60,049 bases of DNA from Fen-1467 sp035519475 (GTDB lineage Bacteria > Verrucomicrobiota > Verrucomicrobiia > Opitutales > Opitutaceae), in assembly GCA_035519475.1 (NCBI GenBank), contig DATIWI010000089.1:1-60049 (forward strand), read 5' to 3'. Position 1 is the first letter of the stretch, and each line of letters opens with the position of its first letter. Positions 26,388 to 34,514 of this stretch are shown one piece after another. A program made the translations under genes and the position numbers. Below the pieces are notes generated by a model that ran no database searches, was not told where the DNA came from, and saw only the letters and a list, made by a program, of their open reading frames with translations.

Positions 26388-28430
26388 ATGGCTCCATCCG
26401 CCGCCGCCTCTGCCGCTGCTCCGGCGCCGTCCGGCCGGGACAGGCTTTTCGTTTTCGCGATCTTCGCTGCCGTGCTGCTCGCCTACCAGCCGGTGTGGCG
26501 GGCGGGATTCATCTGGGACGACGACTCCCACCTGACCAACAATCCCTGCATCGTCGGCGCGCTCGGGTTCAAGGAAATCTGGACGAGCCCCGCCGGCTAC
26601 CATTTTCCGCTCGTCACCACCAGCTTCCGGCTGCTGCACGCGCTGTGGGGTCTCGACCCGCTGCCGTATCATCTGGTCAACGTGCTGCTGCACGCGGCGA
26701 GCGCCGCGCTGCTGTGGCAAGTCCTGCGCCGCCTGCGCGTGCCGGGAGCCTGGTTGGGCGCCCTGCTCTGGGCGCTGCACCCGGTGCAGGTGGAGTCGGT
26801 GGCGTGGATCTCGGAGCTGAAGAACACCCAATCGGCCCTGTTCTATCTGCTCGCGATCGGGTGCTTCCTGCGCTGGGTGGGACCCACCCGGTCAATCGAA
26901 GAGCGCGGTTCCATCGGCCACTACCTCTTGGCGCTGCTGGGCGCGGCGGCGGCGATTCTCAGCAAATCCTCCACCGTGATGCTGCCGGTGGTGCTGGGGC
27001 TGTGCTGGTGGTGGACCAAGGATCAGTGGCGCTGGCGCCAGGTGCTTTGGCTGGCGCCTTTCCTGGCCATCTCGGCCGCCGCCGGTGCCTGGACCATCTG
27101 GGAGCAGAAGTTTCATTCCGGGGCGCTGGGCCCGGACTGGAATCAGAGCGGGCCGGAGCGCCTGATCATCGCCGGCCGGGCGGTCTGGTTCTATCTGGGC
27201 AAACTGGCCTGGCCGCATCCGCTGGTCTTCATCTATCCGCGGTGGACGCCTGACGCGGCACGAGTCGCCTCCTACCTACCCGCGGCAGCCGCGGCCGCCG
27301 GCCTGGCGTTCCTCTGGTGGCGGCGCCGCCGGCTCGGGGCGGCCTTCTTCGCCGCCGCCTGTTTCAGCGTCTCGCTGTTTCCCGTACTGGGCTTCTTCAA
27401 CGTGTACTTCTACCGGTACTCGTTTGTCAGCGATCACTTTCAATACCTGGCGAGCATGGCCGCGCTGGCGCTGGCCGGCGCGGGCGTTGCCACCGCCGGG
27501 GCGAAGCTCGGGAAGCGCGGCGCCATGGTGCGGCCCGCGGTGTGCGCCCTGCTCCTGGTGACGCCGGGTGGCATGACCTGGCGGCAGAGCCAGGTCTACG
27601 CCGACGAAGGCGCCCTCTGGCAGGACACCCTCGCCGATAACCCGGCGTGCTGGATCGCGCACACCAACTTGGGCGGGCTGCTGGTGAAAGCCGGCCGGTT
27701 CGCCGACGCCATCAATCATCTCCAGGAGGCGTTGCGGTTGCACCCCGGCATCGACCAAGCGGAATACAATCTCGGATTGGGCCTCTTCAAAGCGGGCCGG
27801 CCGGCCGAAGCCATCCCCCACTACGAGGAGTCGCTGCGCCTGCGGCCGAACGATGCCAACACCTTCAGCCGGATCGGCGACGCCCTCGTCAAGCTGGGCC
27901 GCCTGCCCGACGCGGCCGACCGTTACGAGGCCTCGCTGCGCCTGAATCCCGCGGACCCTCTCGCCCAAAACAACCTCGGGGTGGCCCTGCTGCAGATGGG
28001 CCGGCCCGCGGAAGCGCTGCCCCATTTCCGGGAAGCCGTGCGGCTCAAGCCGGGCTACGCCGAGGCGCAGAACAATCTGGGCAACGTGCTGGTCGAGTCG
28101 GGCCGCACGATCGAAGGCCTCGGCCATCTGCGGGCGGCGACGAAGGCGGAGCCCAACTTCGCCGACGCGCACTACAATCTCGCGGTGGCGCTGCTGGGCG
28201 CGGGCCGGACGGAGGAGGGGATCGCGCACCTCCGGCAGGTCGTGCGCCTCACGCCCAACGATGCCGGGGCGCGTGCGCTCCTGGGCAATGCCCTGCTGCG
28301 TCTCGGGCGGGTGTCGGAGGCGATTCCCCAGCTGGAGGAGGCCCTGCAGCTCGATCCGAGCCTGACCCAGGCCCGCGCGGATCTCGCCGCCGCGCTCCGG
28401 CAACTGATCGCACCTGGCAGCGGACGCTAG
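26388..28430 (+). CDS. TMTC-like GT-C membrane protein with TPR tail
   Basis: This 680-residue protein has about 10-11 membrane helices up to residue ~400. The first loop has 'FIWDDDSHLTNNP' (D44-D46), the acidic motif of GT-C glycosyltransferases. 'LHPVQVESVAWISELKN' is characteristic of TMTC-type proteins. About eight TPR units follow ('NPACWIAHTNLGGLLVKAGR', 'KPGYAEAQNNLGNVLVESGR'). Eukaryotic TMTC proteins O-mannosylate cadherins. Bacterial members are widespread and mostly uncharacterised, so glycosyl transfer to an exported protein or lipid is an inference. The ATG at 26388 was chosen because conserved sequence starts shortly after it. It is convergent with the GH43-NHL gene. Confidence 0.65.
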   Translation: MAPSAAASAAAPAPSGRDRLFVFAIFAAVLLAYQPVWRAGFIWDDDSHLTNNPCIVGALGFKEIWTSPAGYHFPLVTTSFRLLHALWGLDPLPYHLVNVLLHAASAALLWQVLRRLRVPGAWLGALLWALHPVQVESVAWISELKNTQSALFYLLAIGCFLRWVGPTRSIEERGSIGHYLLALLGAAAAILSKSSTVMLPVVLGLCWWWTKDQWRWRQVLWLAPFLAISAAAGAWTIWEQKFHSGALGPDWNQSGPERLIIAGRAVWFYLGKLAWPHPLVFIYPRWTPDAARVASYLPAAAAAAGLAFLWWRRRRLGAAFFAAACFSVSLFPVLGFFNVYFYRYSFVSDHFQYLASMAALALAGAGVATAGAKLGKRGAMVRPAVCALLLVTPGGMTWRQSQVYADEGALWQDTLADNPACWIAHTNLGGLLVKAGRFADAINHLQEALRLHPGIDQAEYNLGLGLFKAGRPAEAIPHYEESLRLRPNDANTFSRIGDALVKLGRLPDAADRYEASLRLNPADPLAQNNLGVALLQMGRPAEALPHFREAVRLKPGYAEAQNNLGNVLVESGRTIEGLGHLRAATKAEPNFADAHYNLAVALLGAGRTEEGIAHLRQVVRLTPNDAGARALLGNALLRLGRVSEAIPQLEEALQLDPSLTQARADLAAALRQLIAPGSGR

Positions 28431-28524
28431 CCACAGCCGCAACCAACGGGTGGCGGAACTCCGGTCGCGCCGACTGCGGCACCGCATCCCGCGGCGCCGA
28501 TCCCGGCCCGGCTTTGCCGCGGTG

Positions 28525-30795
28525 TCACGCGTGGATCCGGAGCCGCCGCCCAGGCGCCAGCGCCAGCAGCGCCAGGCTGAGCGCAAACCACCAGGGCATC
28601 GCGCCACCACCGCCGCCCCCACCCCCGCCTCCGCCGCCCGACGAACCTCCGCCCGCCGCCGTGACCGTCAGCGTCGCCCGGGCGCTGGTCACACTGCCGG
28701 AACCATTTGTGATCGTCACCGTGTAGTCGCCGGCATTGGCGGATTGCGCGTTCGCCAGAGCGTACGAACTGGCGGTGGCGCCGCTGATCGCGGTCCCGTT
28801 GAAATTCCATTGATAGACGGGCGCCGGACGGCCCGTGGCGGTCACTGAGAACTGGACGCTGGCGCCGGCGGTGACGGTCTGGCTCTGCGGCTGCGCCGTG
28901 ATGCTGGGCGGGACCGGCGGCAGCACCGCGCGAATCACGTGATTGTTCGTGTCAGCCACATAGACGTTCCCCGCATTGTCGGCCGCGATGCCCGCGGGAA
29001 AATAGAAACGGGCAGCGCCATCCACACCGTCGGCGCTGCCGTTGGTCCCCACCTGTCCGGCGAGTGTCGTGACCCCGCCTGCTGCGGTCATTTCGCGGAC
29101 CGTGCTGTTGTCCGTGTCGGCGACAAACACATTGTCCGCGGTGTCGACGGCCACCCCGGACGGAAAGAAGAAACGCGCCGCGCCGCCCGCGCCATCGGCG
29201 CTGCCGTTGACGCCGGCTTGGCCCGCCGGGGTCGTCACCGCGCCGGTGGCCAGGACGATCTTGCGGATCGTGCTGTTGTTGGTGTCGGCCACGTAGAGAT
29301 TGCCCGCGCTGTCGAGCGCCAATCCCTGCGGCCCGTGAAAACGCGCGGCGGAGCCAACGCCATCCGCGCTGCCGCTCACCCCCGCTGCGCCCGCAAAGAT
29401 GCTGGCCGCGCCGGCGGCTGTAACCTTTTGGATCGTGTTGCTCAGGGTATCCGCGACGTACAGGTTGGCCGCGGCGTCGACGGCGATACCGGATGGCCCA
29501 TCAAAGCCGGTGGCGACGGTCGAAACCGCGCCGGCGGCGCTGATCTTCCGGATCTGATTGTTGTTGGTGTCGGCGACGTAGAGATTGCCGGATCCGTCGA
29601 CGGCGATGCCGGCGGGACGATTGAAGCCGGCGGCGGCGGTTGTGACCACGCCTGCCGGAGTGATCTTGCGGACGGAATTGTTGAACGTATCGGCCACGTA
29701 GAGATTGCCCGCGGCGTCGGCCGCGAGATCCGCCGGCGAACGGAAACGGGCGCCGGAGCCGGTGCCGTCGGTGCTTCCCTCGCTCCCGGCCTGCCCCGCC
29801 ACGGTGCTGACCGTCACCCCCGGACCCGTCAGCGTGGGCCAGTTGCTCGAATCCCAGAACAGGTCGCTGATCTGGAGCGTGGGCGCGCCGCTGTTGCTGG
29901 CATCGTAGGCGTGATAGGCGAGCACCCACGCGCTGCCGTTCGGAACGACGCTTTGGCCGCCCGGACCCTTCCACCGGCTGTCGCCCGCGGTGAGCACCGT
30001 GGCGCCGCCCCCGAGCATGGCGACATTGCCCTGGTCGATGTAGGGACCCGTGAGGTTCTGGGCGCGGCCGAATGCGATCTTATAGGTGCTGTTGACCCCG
30101 AGGCAGCAGCGGTCGATCGAGACAAACAGATAGTAGTAGCCGTTGGCGTAGACGATATTGGCGCCCTCGATTCCGTTGGTTCGCTGCGCAATCGACGTGA
30201 TGGCGCCCGCCGGCTTCATCGTGGCGGGGTTGAGCTGAACGATGTGAATGCCGTCAAAATACGAGCCGAACACGAGCCACGGCTGGCCGGCGGCGTCGAC
30301 GACCAGGCTGGGATCGATGGCGTTGAAGGCATCGGTGCCGCTCCGGGAGCTGATGACCAGGCCTTCATCCCGCCAGTCGCCCGCCAGGATGCTGGAGCAG
30401 GACAGGAGTCCGATCGCCGAGTTGTTCGTGCCGAACGTCGAAACGCAGTAATAGCACCACACGCGGCCGCCGAACGCGTGGACGTCCGGCGCCCAGACGT
30501 CGAGCGGGCCCATGTTCGGGGAGTAGGTGCGCCACCAGGGGAGTTCCGTGGTGAAAAGCGGCGTCACCTGCTGCCAGGTCAATCCATCGGACGAGGATTT
30601 CACGGGCAGGCCCGCACCGGTGGCGAAGCACCACCACGTGCTGCCCTCGCGGACGATGCTCGGGTCGTGCGCGCCCAGGGCGCCCCCGAGCGGCCAGCTC
30701 GCCGCGATTCCGGCGGGCGCGACGAGCGCGAGCAACAGCGGCCACCGGCGAAGACGGCGGCATCCAGCCGGGATCAGCTCGTGGAGAGATTGCAC
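28525..30795 (-). CDS. GH43 arabinanase fused to NHL propeller, Ig-like domain and sorting tail
   Basis: This 756-residue protein has a GTG start and a signal peptide (~1-32). The GH43 endo-arabinanase domain spans ~40-335 with D44 (AHDPSIV), D161 (NAIDPSLV) and E210 (GIEGANIV) as the catalytic triad. Six NHL repeats follow (~336-640), each with 'NLYVADTNNxxIRKI'-type sequence. Then comes an Ig-like domain ('VTAGASVQFSVTATG'), a poly-Gly stretch, 'AMPWWFALSLALLALAP' and a final Arg-rich end, a GlyGly-CTERM-like sorting and anchoring signal. The enzyme would hydrolyse alpha-1,5-arabinan at the cell surface. It is the last gene of the arabinan locus, 31 bp after the cytoplasmic GH43. The fusion of GH43 to NHL is unusual. 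Confidence 0.75.
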   Translation of the reverse strand: MQSLHELIPAGCRRLRRWPLLLALVAPAGIAASWPLGGALGAHDPSIVREGSTWWCFATGAGLPVKSSSDGLTWQQVTPLFTTELPWWRTYSPNMGPLDVWAPDVHAFGGRVWCYYCVSTFGTNNSAIGLLSCSSILAGDWRDEGLVISSRSGTDAFNAIDPSLVVDAAGQPWLVFGSYFDGIHIVQLNPATMKPAGAITSIAQRTNGIEGANIVYANGYYYLFVSIDRCCLGVNSTYKIAFGRAQNLTGPYIDQGNVAMLGGGATVLTAGDSRWKGPGGQSVVPNGSAWVLAYHAYDASNSGAPTLQISDLFWDSSNWPTLTGPGVTVSTVAGQAGSEGSTDGTGSGARFRSPADLAADAAGNLYVADTFNNSVRKITPAGVVTTAAAGFNRPAGIAVDGSGNLYVADTNNNQIRKISAAGAVSTVATGFDGPSGIAVDAAANLYVADTLSNTIQKVTAAGAASIFAGAAGVSGSADGVGSAARFHGPQGLALDSAGNLYVADTNNSTIRKIVLATGAVTTPAGQAGVNGSADGAGGAARFFFPSGVAVDTADNVFVADTDNSTVREMTAAGGVTTLAGQVGTNGSADGVDGAARFYFPAGIAADNAGNVYVADTNNHVIRAVLPPVPPSITAQPQSQTVTAGASVQFSVTATGRPAPVYQWNFNGTAISGATASSYALANAQSANAGDYTVTITNGSGSVTSARATLTVTAAGGGSSGGGGGGGGGGGGAMPWWFALSLALLALAPGRRLRIHA

Positions 30796-30826
30796 GTCGG
30801 TCGGCTCGAAAAACGGATCGATTGAT

Positions 30827-31777
30827 TCAATCGGCCAGCGCGGGGCTGCCGAACACCGGCATGCCGGCGGAGTCCCATTGCAGCGGCTTCACATAGGTGT
30901 GGCGGTTGGGATCCCACAGCGGATCGCCGACGATCTTGGTGTAGGTGCGCGCGTGGTAGACCAACAGGTCCGTGACGCCGTCTTCCGCCACGGTGAAGCT
31001 GTTGTGCCCCGGTCCGTAGACCTGGTGCTCAAAGTCCGAGCACAGCACCGGCTTGGGCGATTTCGTCCAGCTCCGCGGATCGAGCAGGTCCGCATCCTCG
31101 GGCGCATGCAGGAGGCCCATGGCATAGTTCTCGTCGGTGGCGCTGGCCGAATAGCTGAGGAACACGCGGCCGTGGCGGATCAACACGGACGGACCTTCAT
31201 TGACCCAGAAGCCGCGGATCTCCCACTCGAATTCCGGCACCGAGAGGCGCACGGGCGGCGTGGCGAGGCCGGTGGCCGAGGCCATCCGCGCGAGGTAGAG
31301 GTTGGAGTTGCCGCGGATGGCCGGATCCTTCTGCGCCCACACGAAGTAGGTGCGGCCGCGGTGGGTGAAGGCGGTGGCGTCGAGGCTGAAGCTGTCGAGC
31401 CCGGTTTCCATGCGGACCGGCACCGACCACGCGCCCGCAAGCGGATTCGCCGCCGCCGTCGAAATGACGTAGATGCGATGCTGGAACAGGTCGTCCTTGA
31501 TCTCCCGCGACGGAGCGGCCGCAAAGTAGACATGCCAGGCGCCGAAAAGCTGATGGATTTCCGGCGCCCAAATCAGCTCGCTGAACGGCCCGGTGGCGGG
31601 CTTGCGCCAGACGTCGACCGGCGCGGCGCCAGCGAGCCCGGCAATCGTGCGCGCGCGGCGCAGCTCGATGCGATCATACTGCGGCACGGACGCGGTGAAG
31701 TAGTACCAGCCGTCGCGGTCCCGGCGGATGCACGGATCGGCGCGCTGGCGAATGAGGGGCTGAAGGACGTTGGCCAC
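30827..31777 (-). CDS. Cytoplasmic GH43 alpha-L-arabinofuranosidase-like enzyme
   Basis: This 316-residue protein has no signal peptide and a GTG start at 31777, preceded by AAGGGAA. GH43 landmarks are 'RADPCIRRDRDGWYYFTASV' (D14), 'LIWAPEIHQLFGAWHVYFAA', 'FSLDATAFTHRGRTYFVWAQ' (D133) and 'FWVNEGPSVLIRHGR' (E194). The pattern fits exo-acting arabinofuranosidases that release arabinose from short arabino-oligosaccharides. It starts 12 bp after the stop of the GPH symporter gene, so it should act on sugars brought in by that carrier. The exact linkage specificity cannot be read from sequence. Confidence 0.75.
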   Translation of the reverse strand: MANVLQPLIRQRADPCIRRDRDGWYYFTASVPQYDRIELRRARTIAGLAGAAPVDVWRKPATGPFSELIWAPEIHQLFGAWHVYFAAAPSREIKDDLFQHRIYVISTAAANPLAGAWSVPVRMETGLDSFSLDATAFTHRGRTYFVWAQKDPAIRGNSNLYLARMASATGLATPPVRLSVPEFEWEIRGFWVNEGPSVLIRHGRVFLSYSASATDENYAMGLLHAPEDADLLDPRSWTKSPKPVLCSDFEHQVYGPGHNSFTVAEDGVTDLLVYHARTYTKIVGDPLWDPNRHTYVKPLQWDSAGMPVFGSPALAD

Positions 31778-31789
31778 GGGGAGTTCCCT

Positions 31790-33169
31790 TCAGCGGGTGG
31801 TCGTGTCGCTGGAGCCGGCGAAGACCAGTTTCCCCTGCGCAGCCAGCTGGTCCTTGATCTCGATATAGACGCGGTCGGTGATGCGGTACTTGTACATCAG
31901 CAGGCCCATCCCGAGGTGAAAGACGCCGGGGATGACGGTGAGCAACAGGGCGATGCCCCGCAGCGTGAACGCGCTTTGCACCTTGTCGGCCTCGTACTGG
32001 AAGTAGGTGAGCAGCCAGCCCACCATGCCGGCGGCCAGGCTCATGCCCATCTTCTGGGCGAAAGAGATTCCGCCGAAGGCCATGCCGGCCACGCGTCTCC
32101 CGCTCTCGACCTGGCCGTAGTCGACGGCCTCCGAGATGATGGACCAAAACACCGGCCCCTGCAGATCGACGATGAAGTTGATGAGAAAATACAAGACGAA
32201 CGCCGTCACAATGCTGCTGGGAGCCACCGCCAGGAACATGATCACGCTCAAGGCGAAGGTGATCAATTGCGACCAGCGGAAGAGCTGGATCTTGCAGAAT
32301 TTTTTCGTGATCCAGGTGGAGGCGACCATGGCAAGGATATTGCCGACGATGCCGGTGGTGACGAAGCCGGCCTGCATCCGGGCATCGCCGCCGAGGTAGT
32401 ATTTGGCGTAGTAGAACGCCGCCGAACCGCGGATGACGTAACCGATCGTGCCGATCAGGCATACCCAGAACAGCACCATCCATTGATCGTTCTTCCAGAG
32501 CAGACCCAGTTGCTGGCCCAGCGGCTTGCGGTCGCTCTGGTGCACCACGCGCTCGGTCGTGGTGAAGAAACAGAAGATGAACAGCAGCGTGGCCATTCCG
32601 GCCATCACCGCCATCGAGATCTGATAACCCTTTGCCAGGTGTTCCTGCCCCCAACGGGCCGCAAAGATCGGAACAAATGTGTTGACCAGCAACGAGGCCC
32701 CCTTGGCGAAAAACAGCCGATACCCGTTGGCCGAAAGACGCTCCTGCGGATCGGCCGTCAACACCCCGGGCAGGGAGATGTAGGGGATGACGATGGCCGT
32801 GAAGACGAGCATCATCGAAATGTAGGTCGTGTAGGCCCAGATCAGTTTGCCGGTGTAGGAGAGGTCCGGCGTCGTGAACACCAGCATGACGGCAATCCCG
32901 AACGGGACCGCGAAGATCAGGAAATAGGGGCGATACCGGCCCCAGCGCGTCGTGTGGCTGTCGGTGTACATGCCCATCGCCACGTCGGCGAACGCGTCGA
33001 TCAGCCGCGGGATTAGTCCCAGCATGGCGATGTGGGCGACATTCAGCCGGTAGACGTCGGTGTAGAAGAACGTGATGATGATCGCCAGGGCCGACCAGAC
33101 GACGTTCACCGCGGCGTCGCCGCCGCCGAAGCCAATCTTCTCCAGGACCGTGAGCCTCGCTGTCTTCAT
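31790..33169 (-). CDS. GPH-family sugar:cation symporter
   Basis: This 459-residue protein has 12 predicted membrane helices and GPH (MelB-like) family features. The N-terminus 'KIGFGGGDAAVNVVWSALAI' is followed by 'PRLIDAFADVAMGMYTDS' and 'TRWGRYRPYFLI'. The cytoplasmic loop motif 'YGQVESGRRVAGMAFGGISF' comes later. It imports glycosides or short oligosaccharides with Na+ or H+ across the inner membrane. Genes for arabinan-cleaving GH43 enzymes lie on both sides (65 bp upstream, 12 bp downstream), so arabinose oligomers are the likely cargo. The start at 33169 is the first ATG before the conserved region. Confidence 0.85.
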   Translation of the reverse strand: MKTARLTVLEKIGFGGGDAAVNVVWSALAIIITFFYTDVYRLNVAHIAMLGLIPRLIDAFADVAMGMYTDSHTTRWGRYRPYFLIFAVPFGIAVMLVFTTPDLSYTGKLIWAYTTYISMMLVFTAIVIPYISLPGVLTADPQERLSANGYRLFFAKGASLLVNTFVPIFAARWGQEHLAKGYQISMAVMAGMATLLFIFCFFTTTERVVHQSDRKPLGQQLGLLWKNDQWMVLFWVCLIGTIGYVIRGSAAFYYAKYYLGGDARMQAGFVTTGIVGNILAMVASTWITKKFCKIQLFRWSQLITFALSVIMFLAVAPSSIVTAFVLYFLINFIVDLQGPVFWSIISEAVDYGQVESGRRVAGMAFGGISFAQKMGMSLAAGMVGWLLTYFQYEADKVQSAFTLRGIALLLTVIPGVFHLGMGLLMYKYRITDRVYIEIKDQLAAQGKLVFAGSSDTTTR

Positions 33170-33234
33170 GAATGGGGTTGCTGGATTCCAACCTGATCAA
33201 CCGCGCGGCGCATTGCCATCGCGAATGCCCGCCG

Positions 33235-34266
33235 TCAGGGAACGAGCACGCTCGTGTACGTTTGCAGCACCTTGGGATCGACCACGGGCCACCCGTCCGC
33301 GTCCCAGGTCAATTCCGCGATCTTCAGTTTCTGCAGCCCGTTGTCGGCCGTCTCGTAGGCGTGGAAAACGAGGTAATCTTTTCCGTCGAACGTGTACGTG
33401 CCGCTGTGCCCCACCCCGGGCCAATCCGGGTTGCCGGCGAGCAGGAGGCTGCCGCCGCCGTCGGTCAGCCGGCGGCCCGCCCGGTCGACGTACGGGCCGC
33501 GCACGTCCTTCGAGCGCCCGATCATCATCTTGTAGGTGCTGTCCTTGCCCCGGCAGCACAGGCCCCAGGAGGTGAACAGATAATAGTAAGCGCCCTTCCT
33601 GAAGACGAACGGGGCCTCGATCTGGGCGGGCCCCGGATCCTGGTCGTCGATCAGCACTGAGCGCTCGCGTTTCGCGATGGCGTACCATTCCTGCGGCTCC
33701 GCCAGCGCCGTCCAGCTCGGGGCCAGCTTGACGAGTTTGATGCCCGACCAGAACGAACCGAAAGTCATCCACGGCGTGCCGGTTTCGTCCACGATGACGT
33801 TCGGGTCGATGGCGTTCCAGAGATCGCGGTTGGGAATCGAGCGAAGCACGATCCCCTGATCTTCCCATTTGTAGTCGGGGGATTCGGGATTGAGCGTCTT
33901 GTTGATGGTTACACCGATGGCCGACGTGATCTTCCCCCCGGCGGACACGGCGTAATACAGGTAGTACTTTCCGTCATGGCGGGCGATATCCGGCGCCCAG
34001 ATGTGCCCATTGAAGTTGGGAACAACTTGTCGCGCCCAAGACGGCTCGCCCGGAAACACGCGGCCCAGCCGCCGCCAAGCCTTCAGGTCCTTGGAGGCGT
34101 AGAACGTGATCCCCGGTCCCGTGCTGAAAAGATAATAGGTGTCGCCCTCCTTCGCCATGACCGGATCGTGGATGCTGACTTGGTGCGGCGGATCCGCATA
34201 CCCGCAGCCGGCCGCCAGAGTCAAACCGAGCACAAGGCAAGGAAGTGATAGGGAGGCGGAATGCAT
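33235..34266 (-). CDS. Exported GH43 endo-1,5-alpha-L-arabinanase, possible lipoprotein
   Basis: This 343-residue protein has a hydrophobic leader ending L-A-A-G-C21, a plausible lipobox, so it may be lipid-anchored. The catalytic residues of GH43 endo-arabinanases are in place: D34 in 'SIHDPVMAKEGDTYYLFSTG', D154 in 'LWNAIDPNVIVD' and E217 in 'AQIEAPFVFRKG'. 'TSWGLCCRGKDSTYKMMIGR' is a typical arabinanase motif. It cuts internal alpha-1,5 bonds of arabinan to give oligosaccharides for the symporter. It lies 248 bp downstream of the TonB receptor gene and 65 bp upstream of the symporter gene. Confidence 0.85.
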   Translation of the reverse strand: MHSASLSLPCLVLGLTLAAGCGYADPPHQVSIHDPVMAKEGDTYYLFSTGPGITFYASKDLKAWRRLGRVFPGEPSWARQVVPNFNGHIWAPDIARHDGKYYLYYAVSAGGKITSAIGVTINKTLNPESPDYKWEDQGIVLRSIPNRDLWNAIDPNVIVDETGTPWMTFGSFWSGIKLVKLAPSWTALAEPQEWYAIAKRERSVLIDDQDPGPAQIEAPFVFRKGAYYYLFTSWGLCCRGKDSTYKMMIGRSKDVRGPYVDRAGRRLTDGGGSLLLAGNPDWPGVGHSGTYTFDGKDYLVFHAYETADNGLQKLKIAELTWDADGWPVVDPKVLQTYTSVLVP

Positions 34267-34514
34267 CGGACCAACGGACGGAAAACGGGCCGGGGCTACT
34301 CACCACTGCGGAAAGACTCCCGGCGACCTCCGCGCCCCCCACCCAGAGGAAGCTCGGAAGTCCGCCCCCTGCCAGGTCCCCTGCCCAATCAGGGGCAGCC
34401 GTGCGATCCCTGCAGGATTTCGGGGCGCGGAAGGTCGATGGGATTCTCTCCTCCGGGCCGTCCCGGCGGCCGGCGTAGCTGGGCCACCAGGAAGGCCCTC
34501 GTAGGATGGTGGCC
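34267..34514. other. Gap between TonB receptor and arabinanase genes
   Basis: This 248-bp gap lies inside the arabinan locus. It contains a hairpin of CCCCTG (from about 34378) and CAGGGG around a 6-base loop. No T-tract follows on the minus strand. It could attenuate readthrough from the receptor gene or start a separate transcript. No gene is seen. Confidence 0.35.

Noticed and set aside
28600..28650. C/G-rich tandem repeat tract
   Set aside because: It codes for the poly-Gly linker of the GH43-NHL protein on the minus strand and is explained by that.
29042..29720. Near-periodic repeats suggesting a CRISPR or minisatellite
   Set aside because: The periodicity of about 130-160 bp comes from the six NHL repeats in the coding frame; units vary and there are no spacers.
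30527..33016. 829-codon open frame on the + strand
   Set aside because: It is antisense to the GH43 and symporter genes, which have clear motifs; its own translation is low-complexity and Arg/His/Asp-rich.
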